Shown here in pieces: positions 34,343-44,726 of a stretch of DNA of 64,000 nt. The position numbers were made by a program, and so were the translations under genes. Position 1 is the first letter of the stretch; the number at the start of each line of letters is the position of its first letter. Under the pieces are notes generated by a model. The model was not told the origin of the DNA. It made no database searches and saw only the letters and a program-made list of their open reading frames with translations. Source of the DNA: Alphaproteobacteria bacterium MarineAlpha12_Bin1 (lineage in GTDB: Bacteria > Pseudomonadota > Alphaproteobacteria > UBA6615); contig PTJY01000002.1 of NCBI GenBank assembly GCA_002937505.1, positions 372,001 to 436,000 on the forward strand, read 5' to 3'.

Positions 34343-37069
34343 ATGTCCTCGACAAAAGTGAGCAAAAGACAGCAGAAAGGTATAACTCCTATGATTGCCC
34401 AATGGTATGAGGCAAAGGAGGCTTATCCTGATTGTTTACTTTTCTTTCGAATGGGTGATTTTTATGAGTTATTTTTCGATGACGCGGTAATAGCTTCAGA
34501 AAATTTAGATATCGCACTAACAAAAAGAGGGCATCAGGATGGACAGCCAATACCAATGGCGGGAGTACCATTCCATTCTGCTGAGCAGTATCTTCCAAAA
34601 TTAATAACGGCGGGCTACCGGGTTGCAGTTGTGGAGCAAGTTGAACAACCTGAAGAAGCTAGGAAGCGTGGGGCTAAATCTTTAGTGCGTCGAGAAGTTG
34701 TTCGAGTCGTTACACCAGGGACATTAACGGAAGACGTACTACTTGATGCTAAGACACATAATTATCTGGCAGCAGTGTCAATGCACGGTGCCGAAATAGG
34801 TTTGGCGTGGTTAGACATTTCTACTGGTGAAGTATGGCTGCAGTCTCTTGGAGATATGAATCAGGCAGCTTTGCAACTCCCGTCTGGCTTGGCTCGCTTA
34901 GATCCTAGTGAGGTTATTTTATCCGATAGTTTGCACAGCGATCTAAACTTGGGCGAAGTTTGGGAAGAATGGAAAGCCATTATTACAAAACTGCCAGATG
35001 AACGTTTTGATTTTTCAAATGGGGAAAAGAGATTAGCAGGCTTTTATAACGTTGTTACACTAGAAGCGTTTGGCGATCCTGGTAAGGCGGCAATAGCATC
35101 AGCGGGAGCTTTATTTGATTATTTATCATTAACCCAGATTGGGCAGCTGCCACGCCTGGCATTTCCTAGTGTCCTCCCTCCTCCCGGGTCTGCAGGAGCA
35201 GTAATGGAGATTGATCCTGCGACTAGGCGGAACCTTGAGCTTACAAAGACTATTGAAGGAAATAAATCAGGTTCTCTGCTGGCAACGATTGATCGAACCT
35301 TAACTAGTGTGGGTGCTAGGCTTCTCTCTGAGCGATTGTCATCTCCGGTTACTGATGTCCGAGAGATAAATTCTCGTCTGGATTCAGTTTCTTTTTTCAT
35401 AGAGGCTTCAGATTTAAGAAAAAACATTCAACAAATTCTTAAAGAGTGTCCCGATATGGGTCGCTCTTTATCTAGGCTAAGCTTAGGCCGCGGGGGGCCC
35501 AGAGATCTTGCAACGATTCGACAAGGACTTAAAGGCTCAGGATCAATAGCTAAAGAGCTATCAGCAGCAAAGGAATTTGGCTCCGGTAACTCAGAACTAT
35601 CAGATCTAACTAACGCCCTAGTTAATTTTGACATTCTTTGTGGGAGTCTTGATCGGGCCCTTTCAGACTCCTTGCCTGTTTTGGCTAGAGATGGCGGTTT
35701 TATTGCTTCAGGGTACTCGGACGAATTAGATGGACAGACCAGTTTAAGAGATGACAGTCGACGAACAATTGCAGAATTGCAAAAAAAGTATAGCGAGGAA
35801 ACAGGTGTTTCTTTAAAAATAAAACATAATAATATTTTGGGATATTTTGTTGAAATACCTACTGTTCAAGCCGAAAGATTGATAGCGAAAGGTAAGGAAG
35901 GAGTTACTTACCATCACGGTTTGATCCACCGTCAAACAATGACTACAGCTATAAGGTTTTCGACAATAGAACTATCGGAATTAGAAGAAAAAATTACATT
36001 AGCGGCTGAACGAGCTCTGGGCATTGAACTCGAAATATTTAGTAATCTGGTTAAAGATATAATGTCATCCGCGAAAAATATTGATAATGCCTCAAGAGCT
36101 ATAGCATCTATAGATTTATCCTTAGCTCTCGCAGAATTAGCCGTAGAAAATAACTATAACCGGCCTAAAGTTGATAACAGTGAAGAATTTTTTATCGTTC
36201 AAGGCCGTCATCCGGTTGTTGAGAGCGCTTTAGAACAGGGGTATACAGACTTTATTCCTAATGATTGTAACCTCTCCGGTGATGAAGACAGTGGCCGTCT
36301 CTGGCTTCTTACGGGACCTAATATGGCCGGTAAAAGCACCTTTTTAAGGCAAAATGCTTTAATAGCATTATTAGCACAAATAGGTTCTTTTGTTCCAGCT
36401 GTCGAAGCAAGGATTGGAGTTGTTGATCGTCTTTTCAGTCGTGTAGGAGCTGCTGATGATTTAGCTAGAGGTCGTTCGACTTTCATGGTCGAAATGGTAG
36501 AGACGGCGGCTATTTTAAACAGGGCTAGTAGGAAGAGCCTTGTTATATTGGATGAAATTGGCAGAGGGACAGCAACATTTGATGGTCTATCAATAGCCTG
36601 GGCCTCTATAGAACATTTGCATGATATTAATCAGTGTCGCACTTTATTTGCAACTCACTTTCATGAACTCACCAATCTATCAACTAACTTAAGTCAACTC
36701 TCTTGTAGAACTATGCGAACTAAAGAATGGAGAGATGATCTAGTCTTTATGCATGAGGTTATACCTGGGGCGTCTGATCGTTCATATGGTATTCATGTCG
36801 GTCGATTGGCTGGTTTGCCATCAAAAGTACTGACAAGAGCGGAAGAGGTATTAGGCTTGTTGGAAAGTGCCGATCAAGAGAATCTTTTTGACAATATGAG
36901 AGGCGATTTACCTTTATTTTCTGCTTCACACAGTGGGGACGATAACTCTAAAGATATAGGAATTGAGAGGCAGTTAAGAAGTCTGTTGGATGAAATAGAG
37001 GTCGAAGAAACTACACCACGTTCCGCATTAGATATTTTATATCGACTTAAGGCCATACTAGATGACTAG
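34343..37069 (+). CDS. mutS: MutS, DNA mismatch repair protein
   Basis: A 908-residue MutS. The N-terminal FFRMGDFYELFFDDA holds the Phe-x-Glu mismatch-reading motif. GPNMAGKSTFLRQNALIALL at about residues 658-677 is Walker A, VILDEIGRGTATFDGLSIAW is Walker B and ATHFHELTNLS is the D/H-loop region. It starts mismatch repair and blocks recombination between diverged DNA. The gene overlaps the MFS gene by 8 bases. It is divergent from phoR across a 159-base gap. Confidence 0.98.
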   Translation: MSSTKVSKRQQKGITPMIAQWYEAKEAYPDCLLFFRMGDFYELFFDDAVIASENLDIALTKRGHQDGQPIPMAGVPFHSAEQYLPKLITAGYRVAVVEQVEQPEEARKRGAKSLVRREVVRVVTPGTLTEDVLLDAKTHNYLAAVSMHGAEIGLAWLDISTGEVWLQSLGDMNQAALQLPSGLARLDPSEVILSDSLHSDLNLGEVWEEWKAIITKLPDERFDFSNGEKRLAGFYNVVTLEAFGDPGKAAIASAGALFDYLSLTQIGQLPRLAFPSVLPPPGSAGAVMEIDPATRRNLELTKTIEGNKSGSLLATIDRTLTSVGARLLSERLSSPVTDVREINSRLDSVSFFIEASDLRKNIQQILKECPDMGRSLSRLSLGRGGPRDLATIRQGLKGSGSIAKELSAAKEFGSGNSELSDLTNALVNFDILCGSLDRALSDSLPVLARDGGFIASGYSDELDGQTSLRDDSRRTIAELQKKYSEETGVSLKIKHNNILGYFVEIPTVQAERLIAKGKEGVTYHHGLIHRQTMTTAIRFSTIELSELEEKITLAAERALGIELEIFSNLVKDIMSSAKNIDNASRAIASIDLSLALAELAVENNYNRPKVDNSEEFFIVQGRHPVVESALEQGYTDFIPNDCNLSGDEDSGRLWLLTGPNMAGKSTFLRQNALIALLAQIGSFVPAVEARIGVVDRLFSRVGAADDLARGRSTFMVEMVETAAILNRASRKSLVILDEIGRGTATFDGLSIAWASIEHLHDINQCRTLFATHFHELTNLSTNLSQLSCRTMRTKEWRDDLVFMHEVIPGASDRSYGIHVGRLAGLPSKVLTRAEEVLGLLESADQENLFDNMRGDLPLFSASHSGDDNSKDIGIERQLRSLLDEIEVEETTPRSALDILYRLKAILDD

Positions 37070-38399
37070 CCTGGTAAAGCGTTTAATCATATTTGCTGGA
37101 TTTAGCGAAGTTGAACAGGTTGTGAGTCATAAGAACTTTAAGGTTTATCTAATAGGGCATATACCAAATGTAATTGGTGTATGGGTGGTTCGTGTTGCTA
37201 TGGGATGGCTGGCGTGGGAGTTAACCGAATCCGCTTTTTGGCTAGGAGCAATAGCAGCAGCTGATTCTTTACCCGTATTGTTACTTGGACCTATAGGTGG
37301 TGTTCTTGCAGATCGGCTCGATCGAAGAAGTTTAAGTATAGCAACGCAAGCTGCATTGTGTGTTATTTCCGTATTTCTTGCTCTATTGACCATGTCAGAT
37401 CTGATAACGATTTGGCTATTATTTTTTCTAGCGTTGATGCGCGGAATTACATTTGCCTTTTGGCAGCCTGTTAGGCTTTCTTTAATGCCCACCCTTGTGC
37501 CAAGAGATGAAATTCCGATAGCAATTGCACTAAACTCTAGTACATTTAACACGGCACAGTTTGTGGGACCGGCCGTTGCCTCTGGTCTATTAACTCTGGG
37601 CGGCCCTAGTTTGGCCTTTATTTTCAATATATTTGCAGCAGGTGTAATGGTTTGGGCCTTTATGGCCATTGATGTCCCGAAAACAAAATCGATTAAAAAG
37701 AAGAGATCAAGTATTTATTCAGAAATGGTTGATGGAATGCGCTATAGCTTGAATCATTCCGGCATTGCTCCGATGTTATTTATATTGCTTATAATGGGCA
37801 CAGGGATTAGACCCTTAACAGAGCTTATGCCAGGCTTTGCAGACCTTGTTTTTGGTCTTGATGTAGGTGGGTATTCTTTGATGGTCTCATCGGTTGGGCT
37901 TGGCGCTATGTGCGGTGCGATTTGGATGCTTCGCCGAGGCAATCGGGGGGGTATCACGGGCGTTGCTCTACGGTCAGGGCTTTTGGGGGGCGCTTCTGCT
38001 CTTTTGTTTTCTTTGACGGGATGGCTCCCTCTAGCTTTATTGTGTCTTTCACTTTTGGGTTTTAGTATGACAAGTAGTGGCATAGCGACTCAACAGCTGA
38101 TACAGCTGAATGTATCTGACGAATTACGTGGCAGAGTGTTGAGTTTGTTTGGTATGATATTTAGAGCAGGACCAGCCTTGGGGGCTTTGTTTATGGGATG
38201 GGTAGCAGATTTTGCTGGCTTGTCATGGCCAGTAGGGATCGGTGCCGCTATAGGCTTATTCGCCTACCTGTTGGTTTATAGAAGAAGAGAACAGATAAGC
38301 GAGCTACTTGAACAGGAAAAGGTTTTATTATCCACTTCAAAAGATAGTATTCCGTTCATATCGAGTGAAGTTTCTCCAACTGAAAGAGTGGCAGAATAA
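37062..38399 (+). CDS. MFS transporter (enterobactin-exporter/MFS_3-like)
   Basis: A 445-residue protein with about 12 hydrophobic helices. RLDRRSLSI after the second helix is the conserved MFS loop, and FAFWQPVRLSLMPTLVPRDE with NSSTFNTAQFVGPAVA is typical of the EntS/MFS_3 group. It may export a small compound; the substrate cannot be told. The start lies inside the last codons of mutS, an 8-base overlap, so the genes are coupled though unrelated in function. Confidence 0.9.
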   Translation: MTSLVKRLIIFAGFSEVEQVVSHKNFKVYLIGHIPNVIGVWVVRVAMGWLAWELTESAFWLGAIAAADSLPVLLLGPIGGVLADRLDRRSLSIATQAALCVISVFLALLTMSDLITIWLLFFLALMRGITFAFWQPVRLSLMPTLVPRDEIPIAIALNSSTFNTAQFVGPAVASGLLTLGGPSLAFIFNIFAAGVMVWAFMAIDVPKTKSIKKKRSSIYSEMVDGMRYSLNHSGIAPMLFILLIMGTGIRPLTELMPGFADLVFGLDVGGYSLMVSSVGLGAMCGAIWMLRRGNRGGITGVALRSGLLGGASALLFSLTGWLPLALLCLSLLGFSMTSSGIATQQLIQLNVSDELRGRVLSLFGMIFRAGPALGALFMGWVADFAGLSWPVGIGAAIGLFAYLLVYRRREQISELLEQEKVLLSTSKDSIPFISSEVSPTERVAE

Positions 38400-38464
38400 A
38401 AAATTTCATTAGAACCTGTTCGAATAAATTTAATGATTTTTGTGTTTTAAAATAAAGACTACGA

Positions 38465-41224
38465 ATGATTGAGATGTTGGAACAACGCCAAATAATAGAT
38501 CGCCGATTGATTTTAGAGGATATCAAAAATCTTCGCTTAAATCATTCCGATGAAATAATTAGGCGAAAAAAGATTTTTACTAGATTACAATGTGCGTTGG
38601 AAAAAGGACGAGCCGAAGTGCGTCTTCGATTTGAGTCGGGAAAGTCAACCGGGATAAGCGCTTCAGAAAGTTTGTCTTTTTTATTTGATCAGTTAGTGCG
38701 GGTTATTCATGATGTTGCTGCAGATGTCTATCCTTCTCCAAATCCAACTATAGCAGACAGGCTGTCTATTGCCGCGGTTGGGGGTTATGGGCGTAACGAG
38801 CTAGCACCCTACTCTGATATCGATCTATTGTTTTTATTTCCCTATAAACAAACGCCTCGTGGTGAACAAGTTGTAGAATATATTCTGTATATGCTTTGGG
38901 ATTTGGGTATAAAAGTAGGGCATTCAACTCGATCTACTTCTGATTGCATACGTATCGCCAAAAGAGATTTAACAGTCAAGACGGCTCTTTTGGAAAGTCG
39001 TTTTCTATGGGGCGATCAAGGCTTATTTCTTGATTTCCGTAAATCGTTTCAAGAACAGGTTGTATCGGGGACGGCCCTTGATTTTGTGGATGGTAAATTA
39101 GCCGAGCGTGATGCTAGACATAAAAAGCTAGGTGATAGCAGATACCTGGTAGAGCCAAATGTAAAAGACGGTAAAGGTGGACTACGAGATTTACAGACGC
39201 TTTTTTGGATTGCAAAATATACCCATCAGGCTGATAGCGTTGAAGATTTAATGGATAATGGTGTTTTGTCTAAAGATGAGGCTCGTAATTTTGCTAAGGA
39301 TAAAAATTTTTTATGGACTGTCCGTTTTCATCTTCATTATTTAACAGGTCGAGCTGAAGAACGTTTAACTTTTGATCTTCAGTCGCCTCTGGCTGAAAGT
39401 ATGAACTATAACGCCCGGGCAGGCAGTAGTGGTGTTGAAAGATTTATGAAACATTACTATTTAGTTGCTAAGGATGTTGGTGACCTAACTCGTATTTTTT
39501 GTGCTTCAATAGAGGCAGAAAACATGAGAAAGCCACTAATTAAGTTACCCCGTATAGGAAGATCTCGTGAATTGATGGGCTTTAGCCTCGATAGCGATCG
39601 ACTTACAACACTCGATAAAAATTTATTTTTCAATGATCCTGTAGCTATGATCCGTCTGTTTTATGTTGGTCATAAAGAAGGGCTGGATATTCATCCTTAT
39701 GCCCTGAGACTTGTTACACAGAATCTACGAAAAATAAAAAACGAAGTACGGGAAAACTCCGAAGCAAACAGAATGTTTATCGAGATATTAACATCAGCTA
39801 ATAAACCAGAAATAGCATTAACTCGTATGAATGAATCGGGAGTTCTAGGACGATTCTTGCCTGATTTTGGAAGAGTAGTAGGCCAAACACAGCATGATAT
39901 GTATCATGTTTACACAGTGGATGAACATACCATTCAGGCGATTGGTTTATTAGCCTCAATAGAAAGAGGCGAGAGAAGGCTTGAGCACCCTCTTGCTACT
40001 GATTTAATTAAAACGATTAGTTCACGCCGAGCGCTTTACGTTGGCGTTCTATTTCATGATATAGCAAAAGGTAGGGGAGGTAATCACTCAGAGCTAGGGG
40101 CTGAGGTGGCTAGAAATGTTTGCCCAAGTTTAGGGCTTGATGAAGAAGAAACGGAAACTGTGGAATGGTTAGTTAGGTATCATCTGGCTTTTAGTAACGT
40201 TGCACAGAAGCGCGATCTATCAGATGGAAAAACTATTAGTGATTTTGCTGAATTAGTCCAATCCTTGGAACGTTTGAAGTTACTGCTATGTCTTACGGTT
40301 GTAGACATGCGGGCAACTGGTCCAAATGTATGGAACAATTGGAAGGCTGAGCTACTTAGAGAGCTTTATAAGTATACAGAAGATGTATTATCTGGGGGGC
40401 AGCTCACCTATGCTCACAAAACACGAGTTGAAACAGCAAAAGATATGCTACGGGATCGCCTAAAAGAATGGCCTATCTCTGAAATTGAGATGCAACTTGG
40501 CAGGGGCTATCCAGGTTATTGGTTAACTTTTGATGTGGAATCTCTTGTAAGGCACGCTAATTTAATGCGTGATGCGCAAGAAAAGGAGCTCCCCTTATCG
40601 ATACAAACACGAGTACTAAAAGAGTTAGATGTAACAGAAGTTACAGTTTATGTTCAGGATCATCCAGGTTTGTTTTCTCGACTGGCGGCAGCTTTTTCTG
40701 CGGTTAGTGCTAATGTGGTTGACGCAAAAATATTTACCACTCCTGAAGGTATGGCACTAGATGTTTTTTGGTTACAGGATTCGAACGGTCGTGCATTTGA
40801 TAAGACGGATTCTATAAAAAAACTACGAAAACAAATTCAACGGTCATTAGCAGGTGAAATGGGTGGTGAAGAACCTAATACGCAGAGAAATTATATATCT
40901 TCAAGAACAAGTGTATTTAAAGTTGCTCCAAGAGTAATCATAGATAATCTTGCCAGCGCAACACACACAGTTATTGAAATTAATGGACGTGATCGGCCTG
41001 GTTTTTTGTTTTCTGTAACTCGGGCTTTATTTTCACTCTCTCTTCAAATCTCATCTTCAAAAATATCAACATATGGAGAAAGAGCTGTTGATGTTTTTTA
41101 CGTTAAAGATGGGTTTGGGATGAAGGTTACGCATGAAGAGCGGCTCGAAAAAATACATGAAGTTCTTTTAGAGGCGATTGGTCAGACTGACCAGCAAACA
41201 GGAAATAGTTCTCATGCTGCTTAA
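38465..41224 (+). CDS. glnD: GlnD, PII uridylyltransferase/uridylyl-removing enzyme
   Basis: A 919-residue bifunctional enzyme. GGYGRNELAPYSDIDLLFLF is the nucleotidyltransferase site, LFHDIAKGRGGNHSELGAE is the HD-domain hydrolase site, and two ACT domains close the protein (YVQDHPGLFSRLAAAFSAV and NGRDRPGFLFSVTRALFSL). It modifies PII according to glutamine and so sets nitrogen assimilation. murJ follows 65 bases later. Confidence 0.97.
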   Translation: MIEMLEQRQIIDRRLILEDIKNLRLNHSDEIIRRKKIFTRLQCALEKGRAEVRLRFESGKSTGISASESLSFLFDQLVRVIHDVAADVYPSPNPTIADRLSIAAVGGYGRNELAPYSDIDLLFLFPYKQTPRGEQVVEYILYMLWDLGIKVGHSTRSTSDCIRIAKRDLTVKTALLESRFLWGDQGLFLDFRKSFQEQVVSGTALDFVDGKLAERDARHKKLGDSRYLVEPNVKDGKGGLRDLQTLFWIAKYTHQADSVEDLMDNGVLSKDEARNFAKDKNFLWTVRFHLHYLTGRAEERLTFDLQSPLAESMNYNARAGSSGVERFMKHYYLVAKDVGDLTRIFCASIEAENMRKPLIKLPRIGRSRELMGFSLDSDRLTTLDKNLFFNDPVAMIRLFYVGHKEGLDIHPYALRLVTQNLRKIKNEVRENSEANRMFIEILTSANKPEIALTRMNESGVLGRFLPDFGRVVGQTQHDMYHVYTVDEHTIQAIGLLASIERGERRLEHPLATDLIKTISSRRALYVGVLFHDIAKGRGGNHSELGAEVARNVCPSLGLDEEETETVEWLVRYHLAFSNVAQKRDLSDGKTISDFAELVQSLERLKLLLCLTVVDMRATGPNVWNNWKAELLRELYKYTEDVLSGGQLTYAHKTRVETAKDMLRDRLKEWPISEIEMQLGRGYPGYWLTFDVESLVRHANLMRDAQEKELPLSIQTRVLKELDVTEVTVYVQDHPGLFSRLAAAFSAVSANVVDAKIFTTPEGMALDVFWLQDSNGRAFDKTDSIKKLRKQIQRSLAGEMGGEEPNTQRNYISSRTSVFKVAPRVIIDNLASATHTVIEINGRDRPGFLFSVTRALFSLSLQISSSKISTYGERAVDVFYVKDGFGMKVTHEERLEKIHEVLLEAIGQTDQQTGNSSHAA

Positions 41225-41295
41225 TCTTATTAATATTAAAATTAAAAACCTTGTTTATTTGTCACTATCTTCTTTAATAAACTTAATGGTTGCAC

Positions 41296-42843
41296 ATGGC
41301 CCTATATAGATCCATTGCCACCATCGGTGGGTGGACTATGGGAAGCCGTGTTTTGGGTTTTCTAAGGGATGTATTAATTGCCCGTCTTTTGGGCGCAAGC
41401 ATGGTTTCAGACGTTTTTTTTGTTGCTCTGCAGTTACCTAACGTTTTTCGTAGATTATTTGCTGAAGGTGCATTTAATGCTGCGTTTGTTCCTTTATTTG
41501 CTGGCGAGCTTACAAATAATGGGAGAAGCGCTGCAAAAGAATTTGCTGAGAAAGTGCTTGGCGTTCTCTTGGTTTTTCTTGTTTTTCTTACAGCCTTAAT
41601 TGAAATCTTTATGCCCAGCGTTATAACCCTTATAGCAGGCGGATTTGCTGAAAACCCTACGAAATTTTGGCTTGCTGTTGATTGTGCTCGGCTCACTTTT
41701 CCTTACCTAATGTTTATTTCTATATCAGCTTTACTGGGTGGTATTTTGAACACCTTAGAGCGATTTATGGCTACAGCCTCTGCCCCAATAGCGCTGAACT
41801 TATTATTAATAGGAGCTCTCTTCGGAATAATGTATGGGTGGTTCCCAGATCCTGGGATAGCTCTGAGCACTGGAGTCTTGTTGGCAGGGCTTGGCCAATT
41901 AATATGGTTATCAATTATTTGCTTTCGAACGGGTTTATTTCCCGGAGTTCCGAAACTTTTATTAGACCAAAAAGTAAAGCGGTTTTTTTTGCTTATTGGC
42001 CCAGGTGTTATTGGGGCAGGCGTATACCAGATTAATGTACTAATTGGTATTAGATTGGCCACAGAGTTACCAGAGGGTTCGGTGTCTTTCTTATATTTTG
42101 CAGATAGGATAAACCAATTACCTCTTGGCGTGGTAGGAGCGGCTGTGGGGGTGGCTCTATTACCTTTGTTGTCTCGTCAGCTTAAAGCCGGCGACAAAGA
42201 GGGCGCAAGAAAAAGTCAAAGCAGTGCTATAGAATTATCAATGCTGTTAACGGTTCCAGCAACTGCTGCATTACTAGTGTTATCGACACCAATTATCACA
42301 GTGTTATTCCAGAGAGGTGAGTTTGGTCCAGGGGCCACTGAGGCCACTGCTATGGCTTTGAAGGCATTCACACTTGGTCTTCCTGCTTATGTGCTGATAA
42401 AGGCAATTTCGCCTGCATTCTTTGCAAGAGAAGACACGGTAACCCCAGTAAAAGTAGCTGTAGTAGCTTTAATTATAAACGTTGTATTTGCATTACTTCT
42501 GATGCCGTATATTGCTCATGTGGGTATAGCTTTAGCTACAGCAGTTTCAGCTTGGATTAACGCTCTGATCCTCATACTAATATTAATTAGACGGGATTTA
42601 CTGTTTTTTGAAAGGCTCCTTTGTCTTAAATTAGTTAAGATTGTTCTAGTTTCTGGGGTCACAGCATCAATCTTGTGGGGTCTTTCAGAATATTTTTCTT
42701 CTTCTCTTGTCTCGAATTCATTTCTGGGGATTGTAACATTAATTTTTTTAATAATTATTGGATTAATTTTGTTTTTTTGTTTAGTGATTTTTACCGGTAT
42801 AATGACATGGAAAGATTTGAAAGATTATCTCCGCCGCGATTGA
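41296..42843 (+). CDS. murJ: MurJ, lipid II flippase
   Basis: This 515-residue membrane protein has about 14 hydrophobic segments. ALYRSIATIGGWTMGSRVLGF and LPNVFRRLFAEGAFNAAFVP near the N-terminus hold the conserved Arg residues of MurJ, and FFAREDTVTPVKVAVV is a further conserved block. It flips lipid II across the inner membrane for peptidoglycan synthesis. The ATG at 41296 gives the usual N-terminus; a TTG at 41290 is possible. Neither has a strong ribosome site. Confidence 0.95.
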   Translation: MALYRSIATIGGWTMGSRVLGFLRDVLIARLLGASMVSDVFFVALQLPNVFRRLFAEGAFNAAFVPLFAGELTNNGRSAAKEFAEKVLGVLLVFLVFLTALIEIFMPSVITLIAGGFAENPTKFWLAVDCARLTFPYLMFISISALLGGILNTLERFMATASAPIALNLLLIGALFGIMYGWFPDPGIALSTGVLLAGLGQLIWLSIICFRTGLFPGVPKLLLDQKVKRFFLLIGPGVIGAGVYQINVLIGIRLATELPEGSVSFLYFADRINQLPLGVVGAAVGVALLPLLSRQLKAGDKEGARKSQSSAIELSMLLTVPATAALLVLSTPIITVLFQRGEFGPGATEATAMALKAFTLGLPAYVLIKAISPAFFAREDTVTPVKVAVVALIINVVFALLLMPYIAHVGIALATAVSAWINALILILILIRRDLLFFERLLCLKLVKIVLVSGVTASILWGLSEYFSSSLVSNSFLGIVTLIFLIIIGLILFFCLVIFTGIMTWKDLKDYLRRD

Positions 42844-42929
42844 GCTTTTCTTGACGTAGAGCTCGTTCGAAGCGATAAAGAGATTTTATTGGCAGGTTTA
42901 GGGTTTTGAAACTCTAGGGGAAATTTACT

Positions 42930-43955
42930 ATGCGTCGAGTTTTTTCAGGAGTCCAGCCTACAGGTGATCTTCATTTGGGCAACTACCTAGGCGCCATTCG
43001 CAATTTTGTTGATTTACAGGAAGAGTATGAATGTCTGTATTGTGTCGTAGATTTACACGCGATAACAGTTTGGCAAGATCCAGTTAAATTAGCTGCAAAT
43101 ACTCGGGAAGTTGCAGCGTCTTTTCTGGCATCAGGTATCGATCCCAAAAATAGTATTATGTTCAATCAAAGTCAGGTCCCTGCCCATGCGGAACTTTCTT
43201 GGATACTTAGTTGCGTCTCACGTATTGGTTGGTTGAACAGGATGACGCAATTCAAGGATAAAGCTGGAAAAAATAGGGAGAATGCTTCAGTAGGTCTATA
43301 TGTGTACCCTAATCTGATGGCGGCAGACATACTGGCCTATAAAGCCAGCCATGTCCCTGTTGGAGAAGATCAGAAACAGCACTTAGAGCTTACAAGAGAT
43401 ATAGCAACGAAGTTTAACAATGACTTTAGCGTTGAATTTTTTCCTGTTGTCGAACCCCTTATATTGGGAGAGGCTACTCGTGTCATGAGCTTAAGAGATG
43501 GTAAAGCAAAAATGTCCAAATCAGATCCGTCGGATAATTCAAGAATTAATCTAACTGATGGTACTGATGAAATTGTTCAAAAAATACGCAAGGCGCGCAC
43601 TGATCCCGATGTTTTACCTGGTCCAGAAGTATTAATTGAAGGTGATTTGAAAACAGAAGATCAGAATAAGCGACCAGAGGCATTCAATTTGTTGTCTATT
43701 TATTCTGCCCTTTCTAGGCAAAGCCTCGAGGAAACACTGAAACAGTTTCAGGGAATGCAGTTCAGTTCTTTTAAGGATGAGTTAGCAGACCTATCTATTG
43801 CAAAACTGGCCCCAATTGGTGAAGAGATGCAGAGATTGATGGCTGACCCAGGTTACGTCGATAATATTTTGCAAGAGGGGGCTATCCGAGCCAACAATAT
43901 TGCGCAACCCATTCTAAAAGAAGTCCATCAAATTATTGGGTTTTTAGGCAAATAA
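42930..43955 (+). CDS. trpS: TrpS, tryptophanyl-tRNA synthetase
   Basis: A 341-residue class I synthetase of normal length. [18 protein letters not shown] holds the HIGH-type signature, [12 protein letters not shown]-like [16 protein letters not shown] holds KMSKS, and [16 protein letters not shown] is the tryptophan-side motif. It charges tRNA-Trp. AGGGG precedes the ATG. The gap to murJ holds no clear leader element. Confidence 0.97.
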   Translation: MRRVFSGVQPTGDLHLGNYLGAIRNFVDLQEEYECLYCVVDLHAITVWQDPVKLAANTREVAASFLASGIDPKNSIMFNQSQVPAHAELSWILSCVSRIGWLNRMTQFKDKAGKNRENASVGLYVYPNLMAADILAYKASHVPVGEDQKQHLELTRDIATKFNNDFSVEFFPVVEPLILGEATRVMSLRDGKAKMSKSDPSDNSRINLTDGTDEIVQKIRKARTDPDVLPGPEVLIEGDLKTEDQNKRPEAFNLLSIYSALSRQSLEETLKQFQGMQFSSFKDELADLSIAKLAPIGEEMQRLMADPGYVDNILQEGAIRANNIAQPILKEVHQIIGFLGK

Positions 43956-44037
43956 CCTTTAAAGGCTGTCATAGTCTTGCCCATTTCGGTACTTAGTTTA
44001 TAATTAGATTTCCACTGGCTAAGAAAGAAATAGAACT

Positions 44038-44592
44038 GTGTTTATACAAACTGAAGAAACTCCGAATCCTGCCACAATGAAATTTTTGCCTGGCTGCGAG
44101 GTAATTGGCTCAGGAACTGCTGATTTTCCCAATCGTGAATCAGCAGAAAGGTCCCCTTTGGCTACGAAGGTTTTTGAAATTTCAGAGGTGTCGGGAGTGT
44201 TTTTAGGTGCTGATTTTGTTACTGTTACTAAGTCAGCCGATGTTGATTGGCAGGTGCTTAAACCAGCAGTCTTAGGTGCCATAATGGACCATTTTACCTC
44301 AGGGTCACCAGTAATAAATGAATCATTGTCAGATGTTCATGCTAGTGGTGATGGAGAAAATGAAGAAATTATATCTCAAATTGTTGAACTACTTGACACA
44401 CGGGTTAGGCCAGCCGTAGCTATGGACGGAGGCGATATAGTTTTCCATGGTTTTGAGTCTGGGGTTGTTTATTTGCACATGCAGGGGGCTTGTTCTGGCT
44501 GTCCAAGCTCGACAGTTACATTAAAGATGGGTATTGAGAATCTTTTAAAACATTATGTTCCTGAGGTTCAAGAAGTGCAGGCTGTACCATAG
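44038..44592 (+). CDS. Nfu-type Fe-S cluster carrier protein
   Basis: A 184-residue protein with an N-terminal Nfu domain (FIQTEETPNPATMKFLPG) and a C-terminal NifU domain. GACSGCPSSTVTLKMGIENL gives Cys152 and Cys155, which bridge a 4Fe-4S cluster between two monomers. It hands clusters to target enzymes. The start is GTG; the N-terminal Nfu motif begins straight after it. The gap from trpS (82 bases) shows no clear gene. Confidence 0.94.
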   Translation: MFIQTEETPNPATMKFLPGCEVIGSGTADFPNRESAERSPLATKVFEISEVSGVFLGADFVTVTKSADVDWQVLKPAVLGAIMDHFTSGSPVINESLSDVHASGDGENEEIISQIVELLDTRVRPAVAMDGGDIVFHGFESGVVYLHMQGACSGCPSSTVTLKMGIENLLKHYVPEVQEVQAVP

Positions 44593-44726
44593 AGAATTCA
44601 ATTTGGGAGGAATAAAAAGCGTCTTAAGTTTGTTAGATGCTTAAAATAACTAACACAGATTATATTTTTAATATGAACTTATGTTGGCGTTTTTTATAAT
44701 TTGGTTAGGTTTAGTAAGATTTTATT

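Noticed and set aside
43966-43984. Single Pho-box half site between trpS and the Nfu gene
   Set aside because: CTGTCATA is present but the second repeat at 11 bases is missing.
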